Source: Rhynchopus euleeides (Eukaryota; Euglenozoa; Diplonemea; Diplonemida; Diplonemidae). Taken from it: a DNA stretch of 64,000 bases. The notes beneath the pieces are model-generated. The model searched no databases and was not told the origin of the DNA. It saw only the letters and a list, made by a program, of their open reading frames with translations. The stretch is taken from positions 2,046,001 to 2,110,000 of the forward strand of contig OY723268.1 of NCBI GenBank assembly GCA_963210315.1, written 5' to 3'. Below, piece after piece: positions 53,707-62,500 of this stretch; positions within the stretch are counted from its first letter, which is position 1; each line of letters starts with the position of its first letter. Both the position numbers and the translations under genes were made by a program.

Positions 53707-53892
53707 GTGTGTAGAAGCGTCAACGCAACAAACAAAAGGAAATTCATCAGAGGTTGTGGGGGTCTTTGCTGGTCGACAAACTTCGACAAACTTCTTCAGT
53801 TTTCAGCCAATTCAACAGGAAATGCACCAAAATGCACTGACGACCACCCCGTAGCGAAGACCCCCTGTAGCTGTGAAGTGATAGGGCGCTTT
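53707..53892 (+). mobile_element. B-part remnant of the YR retroelement, interrupted by MITE M1
   Basis: The core GTGTGTAGAAGCGTCAACGC at 53707 is followed by the B repeat, which is split by the MITE at 53758-53865. A 32-bp direct repeat TTGCAACTCGTTGAAGGTTG plus TCACCCAGAGAG lies on both sides (53672-53703 and 53893-53924). Confidence 0.65.
53758..53865 (-). mobile_element. 108-bp MITE M1, second copy, in a YR remnant
   Basis: It is the inverted near-identical copy of 125-232, flanked by TGT (53755-53757, 53866-53868). Intact B repeats at 46610 and 52735 give the empty site (GGTTGTAGCTG), proving a 3-bp duplication on insertion. Confidence 0.85.
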
Positions 53893-53956
53893 TTGCAACT
53901 CGTTGAAGGTTGTCACCCAGAGAGGCACAGGTGAAGGTCCGCTCAACTGCCAAGGC

Positions 53957-54118
53957 CCCCATCACCTCCGACCTGTCCTCTTTGTATGCTGCGTGCCGCC
54001 CCACAACCCACCGCGCCCCTCTGGGGGGTCCTGTACAGAGGCTATTTGCTGCTGTGGCTTCTGCTGTGCTGCTGCTTTTGGTCTTGATCTTGCTATTGGA
54101 TGCGTTGATAATGCACGC
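53957..54118 (+). repeat. Duplicated segment P, copy 2
   Basis: It matches 49827-49870 joined directly to 50049-50165, so 178 bp of copy 1 are absent. It ends just before the coiled-coil fragment. Confidence 0.7.
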
Positions 54119-54122
54119 CTGA

Positions 54123-54572
54123 CTGGCGCGGGCGGAGTCGCGCGCCGCACAGCTGAAGGCGGAGCTCCGCGACACGAAGAAGAAATGCATCGCCCAGGTC
54201 CAGGAGGCGCTGGACCTGGTCACAACACTGCAGCGCCGCGCCGAGGCTGAGGGCGCCCTCCACCGCAAGCTGCAGGCAGAGCAGGGCATCTCCGCCCAAC
54301 GCCTCGCAGACCTGGATGCCGCACAGGCCCGGGCTGACACAGCCTGCTCTGAGCGTGCCGCACTGCAGTCGAAGTGCAACACCCTCCGCAGGGAGGTGGA
54401 TGCCCTGCGTGCGCAGGACGCGCTGCTCGCATCGGAGCACAGCGACATCGAGAAGAGTCTCCGCGGGGAGCTGGCTCGCGTGGGGCAGAGCCTGAAGCAG
54501 GCGCGCGGGAGGCAGGCGGGGCTGGAGGAGTCCCTCCGCATCGCGCAGGCGAAGCTGGAGGATGCAGGGAAA
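54123..54572 (+). pseudogene. Coiled-coil protein fragment
   Basis: One frame is open from 54123, directly after a stop codon, to about 54572 with high-GC codon usage like the host genes. It reads LARAESRAAQLKAELRDTKK, then QRRAEAEGALHRKLQAEQG, and SLRIAQAKLEDAGKE, a continuous heptad-type coiled coil of about 150 residues. There is no start codon at the left border and the right border runs into the satellite array (frame closes at 54632). It therefore looks like a captured piece of a larger gene (myosin-tail or SMC-like style), whose source I cannot name. Confidence 0.55.
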
Positions 54573-55390
54573 GAACGGGGTTCTGGAAAATCCGAGGGGG
54601 GGGGTCCCGCTGGGTGGGTGGGTGGGGTGTAGTGGACTGGCTGCTTCCCAGCCACCTTCTCCCACGACCAGTCCCTGAACCAGACCCGCGTTTCATGGGT
54701 GATACTTGGCTCACACACCATCAAAATGACCCCACTGTGATCCGCACAGATTCCTAACGTTCAAAATAAAGGGGTTTTGGAACACCCGATGAGGGGGTCC
54801 CGCTGGGTGGGGTGGGGTGGCATGGTGTGTGTCACCCAGTCACCCTTCACCCATAACCAGCCCCTGAACCAGACAGCTTTTTCATGGGTGAAGCTGGGCA
54901 CCTAGACCACCAAAATGACCCCACTACGATCCGCAAACGTTTCAAACGTTCAAAAGAACGGGGTTTTGGAACACCCGAGGAGGGGGTCCCGCTGGGTGGG
55001 GTGGCATGGTGTACTCCCAGTCACCTTCACCCATGACCAGCCCCTGAACCAGAGCCACATTTCATGGACAAAACTTGTCACCTAGACCTACAAAGTGACC
55101 CCACTACGATCCGCACAGATTCCAACTATTCAAAAGAAGGGGGTTTCGGAACACCCGAGGAGGGGGTCCCGCTGGGTGGGTGTGGTAGGCTGGCTGACTC
55201 TCGCCTCCCAGTCACATTCTCCTATGACCAGCCCCCCCTGAACTAGACCCACATTTCATGGGTGAAGCTTGACACCTAGACCCACAAGGTGACCCCACTA
55301 CGATCCGCACAGAACCCAAAGAGTGCAATGGAAGGGGTCAATCGCGATTCCGCGAGTCGAAAATTCCGCACTTTTGGGTCACTTTCAGGT
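54573..55390 (+). repeat. Tandem array of about 185-bp satellite monomers
   Basis: Four to five units are seen; the block GGTCCCGCTGGGTGGG recurs at about 54604, 54793, 54981 and 55163. Each unit also carries AAAATGACCCCACTACGATC plus CGCAC, a TTCAAAAGAACGGGGTTTTGG stretch of variable length, and CATTTCATGGGTGAAGCT. The last unit ends with TGCAATGGAAGG and CGCGATTCC, as do the interiors of E1, E3 and E4. Confidence 0.8.
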
Positions 55391-56298
55391 GATGTCAGGT
55401 CCCTGGAGTGACTGCAGATCGCCCATTTTCAGGGTGGGGGCCCTACTCGTACGTCACCCAGATTCACCCAGGGTGCACGGTCGCCGGGAGCGCGCGGGCA
55501 CCCGGAAACAGGTCGCATTTGCGCGCGCTGCCTGCACCCTGCACGCCAGCGCTTCCCCCTTTTGGGAGATGCGTGCAAAATGCAAGCGAATTGACAGATT
55601 TCCCAAGTATGCCTGTTCGTCGGAACCGGGATATCCGCGGTTGTGCGGAACGGTTGTCGGGAGATTGCGACAATCTCCCGACCCTCGGAGATCTTCCCAC
55701 CATCAGTCAGTGGAGTGTGCACCAGGTCGTGAAACTGCGACAGTGCAGTCATGACGTTCCGGTACTCGGTGTTGTTGTTGCTGCAGACGACGACGTCTGC
55801 TGCAGCAGTGGCACGCATCATCAGTTGTACTGAAACATCGCAGTGAACGGGGTGTTCACTGCAATTCCATGATCCGTGTACAACTCGAATCACCTACTGC
55901 AGAGATCTTCGAGATCCTCCCGCAGTTCATGGCCGAGGGCTCGGGCCGTGTCGCCCATGCCCCCCGAGGTCCAGCACGACCCCACTTCTTCAGGTGCTGC
56001 CCTTTCATAATTCCTTCCACCGCCTCCACAACTGCAGGCGGAGACACCCTGTTGGTGTTGAGAAATGTGTTAACTATTCCAGTGAAGACAAGAAAGTTCG
56101 ACATACCGATGCGTGGCGGTCTCCCACGAACCCATCGTCTGTGGGAGCATTTCCCACATCCTGTCAATTCTGTGCCTGATGAGAATTGTCTTTATGACCA
56201 TGCACCACGCCGAGCGGGCGCAAGCCTCCTCATTGACTGCAACACACACAGAGCCACACCACCCTGCAGGACGCTGCTAACTTTTCACAGGCGTGGTT
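55391..56298. other. Intergenic region with possible minus-strand coding debris
   Basis: Minus-strand frames at 55429-55893 and 55856-56167 are somewhat protein-like (NFLVFTGIVNTFLNTNRVSP, TALSQFHDLVHTPLTDGGK) but are not recognised and lack a coherent gene structure. They may be old transposon debris. Confidence 0.35.
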
Positions 56299-57163
56299 AT
56301 GGAGGTGTTCCTGACGGATGCGGCGACAGGCGTGACGCACGCTGTCGACATCGGGATGGACGAGAAGCCCGAAAGGCTGAAGCTCGAAGCAGGCGAGGCG
56401 TTCCGCTACCCTGATGGTGTGGAGGAAGAGGACGTGCATCTCTTGGTGGGGGGCAAAGCGGTGTGTGACGACGAGCCTCTGAGCCAGGCAGGTGTCGAAG
56501 CCGGATGCGTGGTTCACGTCACCCTCTGTCCCGGCAAGCAAAACAACAAAACAAAACAAAAAAAACGGTGCAGGTCGCAAAAAAAAAAACGTCACCCTCT
56601 GTCCCGACCGTCACCTCGATGCGGTGCACAAGGGGGAGAAGCAACTGTGGCAGGTCCCGCTGTGGGTGAACGACACGCGATGAGGTCCTTCAAGCCGTTC
56701 GGGAGTTGACGGACGAGGATGAGGGGGAAGGAGTGCCAGACTGGTTCGAACATGCGCACACCTCCGTGAAGGGAGATCGTGAACTTGTTCATGCAACAGT
56801 TCAACAAGAGGGGTGCTCACTCCAGTACGCAGACGACAGCCTGAAGGGAGATCGTGAGATCGTTCTTGCTGCAGTTCAACAACGTGGGGACTCACTCCAG
56901 TACGCAGACAACAGCCTGAAGGGAGATCGTGAGTTCGTTCTTGCTGCAGTTCAACAAGATGGGTACTCACTCAAGTACGCAGACGACAATCTGAAGGGAG
57001 ATCGTGAGTTCGTTCTTGCTGCAGTTCAGCAACGTGGGTACTCACTCCAGTACGCAGACAACAGCCTGAAGGGAGATCGCGAGATCGTTCTTGCTGCAGT
57101 TCAGCAAAATGGGGACTCAGCCTGAGGGAAGACCGCGAGGTACTTGCTTCTGCACGTCATTAG
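56299..57163 (+). pseudogene. Ubiquitin-like plus DUF4116 repeat gene, broken
   Basis: The gene starts MEVFLTDAATGVTHAVDIGM and continues VHLLVGGKAVCDDEPLSQAG, a ubiquitin-like fold. After a linker (HKGEKQLWQVPLWVNDT) it holds five DUF4116 units of 25 residues (SLKGDREIVLAAVQQRGDSL type, 56760-57120). Three lesions are visible: a 56-bp poly-A-rich insertion with a 17-bp duplication (56517-56606), a single-base frame change near 56680 (DTR to DEVLQAVREL), and a deletion of about 20 bp in the last unit near 57115, after which a remnant SLREDREVLASAR runs to a stop. DUF4116 arrays are common in protist and giant-virus genomes and often expand; their role is unknown. An acceptor-like TTTTCACAG stands just before the start, so an upstream exon is possible. 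Confidence 0.65.
56534..56589 (+). mobile_element. Short poly-A-rich insertion with 17-bp target duplication
   Basis: CGTCACCCTCTGTCCCG occurs on both sides (56517-56533 and 56590-56606). The 56-bp insert ends in ten A and contains A-rich runs. This is the mark of LINE-type target-primed insertion of a small RNA copy. Without it the reading frame of the host gene is continuous across the site. Confidence 0.75.
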
Positions 57164-57673
57164 ATGAAATCGTGTGCCAACGCATCGTGTTGCGTTGAGG
57201 GCTGCATCAGGGGGTGTGTTACGTTGCCCTCTGCCGCTGAGAGCTGCCTGGTTGCACGATTCTGCAGTGCTGTTGGTTGGGCAACAGGAGTCAACACTAT
57301 GTGCCTCTTCTTTTTCTTCTTCTTCTCTCTAGCACTACCCCTTCTCGGTTGCTTCTCTGAGCCATGATGTGTGGCTCAGCAGGAGGCGTCTCAGCATGCC
57401 TCACCCTCATGAGGCCTTTCGCTTTTGTGTTCAGGAGGCAGCGATTCAACGGAAGAGAGATGCTGCCAATCGCTCATTTCCGGAGTCGCATGCAAAGGAA
57501 TTTTCAAGCTCGGAGAGAGGTTGCCCCCCACAACAGCTGTACGGGCCTCAACTCACCGCACTCAACTGACGCAGCATGGGAACATTGTGGAAGTAGCCGC
57601 CGTGGGCTCTAGGCTCTCTGGCCCTGCAACACATACGCATTTGATGGGCCCCACTACGATCCGCACGGAGCTC

Positions 57674-57842
57674 AAAAAAGTGTCACTTCAACTCTGCCGC
57701 TCTTTCTCTACTGTTGATACTTCGTTTGATGCGTTGACGCTTCCACACACACTTACAAACCCACTTGCCTGATGAAGGGTGGTGTGATGAGCACGTTTGG
57801 CAGAGCTGAATGACACTTTCCGCGCGAAAGTCGTGTGCGTAA
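57674..57842 (-). mobile_element. Solo terminal unit of YR-retroelement family T (copy 3)
   Basis: Inverted copy of 25946-26115 and 49303-49466. It includes the core (GATGCGTTGACGCTTCCACAC, 57729-57749) and CCTGATGAAGGGTG. A satellite core motif (CCACTACGATCCGCACGG) lies directly left of it at 57651-57668. Confidence 0.65.
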
Positions 57843-58389
57843 AAATCAATTGCATGCGGTTCTGGGAGGTAATAATGCCTCGACACCTGGGCTCTGGGGA
57901 GGTGGGCGTCGAGATTGGGCAGGCGCGGTGAATCCCATCAACCTCGACGGCGGTGGGAGGGTGAGTGTGACAGTGGAGATCACATCAAGAGCAAGTGCTC
58001 GGTGTGTGTCTCCACTAATTTATACAGATCCACGTGGTGTGTTTACCTCTATCCCGACGCCCCCTGTGACTACGACCCCGTCCTCCCCAGAGGCGACCGC
58101 GCCTGCCTCTGCAGCCCTGTGGAAGCCATCCCCTGCACCCCACCGCCGCACGTGACGCATGTGGAGGCACTCCCCTCCGCCCCGCCACCCCATGTGCCTG
58201 TGCCTCAGCCCTCCCTGAGGCAACCCCGTGTACCGCTGTCCCCGAGCCCGCCACCCCTCCAGCTGTGCTGAAGGGGCTGGCCTACACCGTGTGCTCCCCG
58301 GGCTCACCCCACCGCCACCTGATGCAGTCTCGTGGGAGGCTCTCACCTGACGGCACCGGCCGTCCATCCCCGCCGTGGCGCAGCTGAAG

Positions 58390-58767
58390 CGCGCCGCCTT
58401 CGAGGCGCATACCGGTTCTACCCCGGTACTGCCTGCCCAGAGGCCGAGGGTCGATTCCGTGATCCCCATCGCTGACGCTGACCTGGGCGCCGCTGACCCG
58501 GCCGCACCCTCTGCTACTACCTCCCCTCCCAACGGCGTGTCCGTTGACGCAGTCTACCCCCCAAGGCCCCGTTCAGGCGCCTCTTCCTCTGCCCGTGCAT
58601 GGCGCCCTCAGGCTTGCGGGCCTCCCTCAACCCCCCCTCCTCCCGTAGCGCGTCACCGTTCGCCTGCTCCCTCTCCTCCTCCTGTGGCACTTCCCTCACC
58701 CCACCAGAGCAGCTCCTCTCTCAAACAAGGGGAGCCTACCGGGCCACGTCCCCGCGTAGTTAAGTAG
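58390..58767 (+). CDS. Hypothetical Pro/Ser-rich open frame, possibly a last exon
   Basis: The frame reads LKRAAFEAHTGSTPVLPAQR and continues Pro/Ser-rich to SSLKQGEPTGPRPRVVK and a stop. GCGCAG directly before it could be a splice acceptor, but no upstream exon could be identified. It may be non-coding; composition alone could keep it open. Confidence 0.25.
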   Translation, partial: RAAFEAHTGSTPVLPAQRPRVDSVIPIADADLGAADPAAPSATTSPPNGVSVDAVYPPRPRSGASSSARAWRPQACGPPSTPPPPVARHRSPAPSPPPVALPSPHQSSSSLKQGEPTGPRPRVVK

Positions 58768-58825
58768 ACGACCCCTTGGGTCGCCGTGCCCCTCCTTCGG
58801 CCGCGCCACGTCGGCACGTCTGGGT

Positions 58826-58853
58826 GCGGGCAGCAGGCATGCCTGCTGCCCGC
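58826..58853. repeat. Perfect 28-bp palindrome
   Basis: GCGGGCAGCAGGCA is followed at once by its reverse complement. A second hairpin (CGACCCCTTGGGTCG) lies at about 58770-58785. Together they lie just after the doubtful Pro-rich frame. Confidence 0.85.
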
Positions 58854-59312
58854 TTGCACCTTTTGCACCTTTGCTGCATCCTTTTTGCCATCATACTTGT
58901 CTTTCCTGAACCCACACCCCACCCCATGCCCCCCACCCACTCCCTCCGACAACGGCCGTCAGTGCCGTCATTCTTCTGCACCCCCTTTTGGCATTCGTCC
59001 ACCCACTTCTCGAACCCCACCACCACTCTTGTGGCCTATCGCAGGTTGCCCGCTTCTCGCCAAGCGCGTGAGACGGGGCCGTGGCGAACAGACGCTGTCT
59101 GTAAACCACATCACGCACGATACAATGCGTAACCGTGGGGCAGCAGCAATAGCCCGCATGCAAACGAGGGCGAAGTTATAGCAAATCAAATGCAACAGTA
59201 GTTCGGTTCCGCTCTCGAGCAGGTCCACGGCGAAGGGATGGAGACTGGGCAGCTCGCCCAGATGCGCAGATGCGTTCAACTGCCCGTGTCGCCCCCGCCC
59301 CCGCCCTCCCAG

Positions 59313-59508
59313 ACTCTATTTGCTGTTGTGGTCTTGCTTTTGATCTTGTTCTTGCATTTGGATGCGCAAAACCGTACGCACACACCACCACCCCACCCCG
59401 GCACAGTGACATCAGTCACACACACGCAACACACATATATATACCTACGCACACGCATACTGCATTGTACGGACGCACACACCCCTGTGCGCCAACTGCA
59501 GTCGAGCG
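59313..59508 (+). repeat. Duplicated segment P, copy 3
   Basis: It matches 50087-50310. It reads LFAVVVLLLILFLHLDAQNR in one frame, then GTGACATCAGTCACACAC and the block that ends ACTGCAGTCGAGCG. It stands about 90 bp before the ATG of the VWA-domain gene. Confidence 0.75.
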
Positions 59509-59599
59509 TGCCGCGGCAGGTGCGGGTGTGCAGCAGGCAGGCCCCCTTTCTTCTTCTATAGAACAGCGCGGGCTGCTTCGGCAGCTGCAGGCGCAGAGG

Positions 59600-62500
59600 A
59601 TGCGCGGAGCAGTGGTGCTGCTGCTCGGGGCAGCAGCGTCGGCGCACGCAGGATGTGCGGACCAGGGTTCGCAGCGCAGGTGTGACGGCAACGGGGGGTG
59701 CCTGTGGAACGCGCCGTGGGCGCCGGGCCTGTGCACGAACGACCCGTGTATCGCGAACATCAACCAGCAGATGTGCGAGGCTGCGGCGGTGACAATGCCG
59801 TTCCCGTGCCAGGCGCAGCCGGGGGACCCGGACTTCTGCTTCGTGGCGGTGTGCGAGTACAACCCGCGGAATGCGCAGAGCTGCAGCGCGAAGCGGTGCC
59901 TGCACGAGGAGGAGGGGCCGTGCAGCGCGGCGGGGTGCACGTGGACGGCGACACCTTCGCAGGTGGGGCCGAGGTCGTCGCCGGGCGACAAGATGACGCA
60001 GTGCCGCGAGGACTTTTGCAGCGGGCTGAACACGATCGAGTGCCAGGTGCGCGGCGGGTGCCAGTTCAGCGGGGGCCAGTGCACCATGAAGGAGTGCGGG
60101 GCACACCAGAACGAGCGGGAGTGCGACCACGACCGGAAGTGCCACTGGGATGTGTCGGGGCGGTTCTGCGGTGACACGGGGTGCGGCGGGTACGGGAGCA
60201 AGACGGAGTGTGCCGCGCAGGCTCCGTGCATGTACGACGACAGCCACAATGCGTGCGTGCCGAAGACGTGCGACAAGTACAACCACCCCGAGGACCGGTG
60301 TGGGTGCACGAAGGACCCGGACTGCACGTGGAAGCAGACGGCGGGTGGCGGTTACTGCAGCGGGACGAACTACAACGCGTGCCCGGACCTGGACATCGCG
60401 TTCGTGCTGGACGGGTCGGGGTCGACGCGCCGCTCCTTCGGGCGCCACCCGCACGGCTTCTACGGGCTGATGGAGATCCTGCGGGAGTGGGTGAAGACGG
60501 TGCCGCTGACGGGGGACGACCACAAGGCGGGGGCGTCTGGGAAGACGGGTACGGGTGCGTTCCGTATGACCTTCATCCAGTTCTCGAAGGCGGAGGCGAG
60601 GCCGGACGAGGACCACCCGGTGGGGTGCCGGATCGGGCAGTGCACGGATGGTCTGCTGTCCGGGCGGCTGGACGAGCTGGAGGGTGACATCGACTGGCAC
60701 GAGGCGAACTACCAGGCGCAGTGGACGTACATGCACGACGCCCTGCAGGATGTGGCGGACCACACCTTCCTCCCGTCGCAGAGCCCGCCGGAGCGCCAGC
60801 ACATCGTGATCATCATCGCGGACGGCGGTATCACGGACATCAACGGTGACGCGTGCTGCGAGAAGCGCTGCGGGGACAGGCGGTGCATCGACAGGCGGTG
60901 GCTGCCCCGCTACCCGGGAATGCTCGACGCGGCGCAGGCGAAGCTGAAGACGGAGGACGTGACGGTGTTCGGTATTGTGATGCGTCGCTTCGACTACCAC
61001 ACCTTCCAGGACGACAACGCGGAGGTGAAGTTGAAGCCGCTTGTGGCTGAGCCGCGGGACGACCACTTCATGAACCTGATGCTGGACGAGATCCCGAAGA
61101 CGGTGCTGGGGAGGCTGTGCGACCCGAACAGCAAGTTCGGGAAGCAGCTGCAGGGGGGCTCGAAGACGACGACGAAGGGGTGCCCGCTGATGTCGATGGG
61201 CGCGTGCGAGGCGTCGTCCATGTGCCAGTGGGACTCGTCGCGGCTGCGGTGCACGGAGTCGATCTGCTACTCGCTGTGCAAGGAGCCGCAGTGCAACACG
61301 AACGCGCTGTGCCAGTGGACGTCGGACAGGTGCGAGCTGAAGCCCCCGGGGTGCCCGTCGAAGAACCAGCAGGACTGCACGCGGGACGCGACGTGCCTGT
61401 GGGACCCGATCTGGAAGGACAAGTGCATCGACAACCCGTGCATCAAGCAGAAGACGAGCGACTCGTGCACGGCGCACAGTGTGACGATGCCGACGCCGTG
61501 CCGGGCGCCGTTCGGGGACCCGGACTTCTGCAAGCTGGAGGTGTGCGAGCACGACAAGTCGAACAGCCCGGCGTGCAACGTGAAGAAGTGCCTGCAGATC
61601 ACGAAGGGGACGTGCGAGGCGGAGAAGGGGTGCGTGTGGAGCGGCCCGGACCCGGTGGGCAGCACTGTGCCCCCGTCGGGCAAGGTGGGGATGTGCAACC
61701 CGGAGGAGTGCAAGCACACGACGCAGGACGCGTGCGACAAGGACCCGAAGTGCGACTGGGACGGGATGACCCCGTGCGCGCCGAAGCCGTGCACGCAGCA
61801 CAAGAACGAGAAGGACTGCGACCACGACCTGTCGTGCAAGTGGGACTTGACGAAGGCGCCCGCGCAGTGCACGCTCACTGAGTGCTCGAAGCACGCGGGG
61901 CAGGACCCGTGTGACAAGGACCCGCAGTGCATGTGGTCGGCGTCGGGCAAGGTGTGCGTGCCGAAGACGTGCGACAAGCACAAGGCGCAGTGCCCGTGCG
62001 ACAAGGACTCGGACTGCGTGTGGCACCACACGTCGTCGACGACGGGCGGGTACTGCACCCCGCCGAAGTTCAACGCGTGCCCGGACCTGGACATCGCGTT
62101 CATCCTGGACGGGTCGGGGTCGATGCGCCGCTCCTTCGGGCGCCACCCGCACGGCTTCTACGGGCTGGTCGAGATCATGCGGACGTGGGTGCGCTCCGTG
62201 CCGCTGACGGGGGACGACCACAAGGTGGGGGCGGCCGCGTCGCGCGACGCCGGGTTCCGTATGACCTTCATCCAGTTCTCGAAGGCGGAGGCGAAGCCGG
62301 ACGAGGACCACCCGATGGGGTGCGCTGTCGGGCAGTGCACGGACGGGCTGCTGTCCGGGCGGCTGGACGAGCTGGAGGGTGACCTGGACTGGCACGAGGC
62401 GAACTACCAGGGTCAGTGGACGTACCTGCACGACGCTCTGCAGGATGTGGCGGACCACACCTTCCTCCCGTCGCAGAGCCCGTCGTGGCGCCAGCACATT

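Larger units (their letters stand above)
51172..54122. other. Repeat-rich intergenic region, no gene recognised
   Basis: It contains YR terminal remnants (51321-51435, 52570-52758, 53707-53892), a hairpin element (52760-52822), MITE M1 (53758-53865), a TC microsatellite at 53047 and segment P copy 2. Short open frames around 52064 and 53282 are not protein-like. Confidence 0.55.
57164..59599. other. Intergenic region with hairpins and repeats
   Basis: A family T unit lies at 57674-57842, a 28-bp perfect palindrome at 58826-58853 and segment P copy 3 at 59313-59508. A Pro-rich open frame at 58390-58767 is listed separately as doubtful. No other gene is recognised. Confidence 0.5.
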
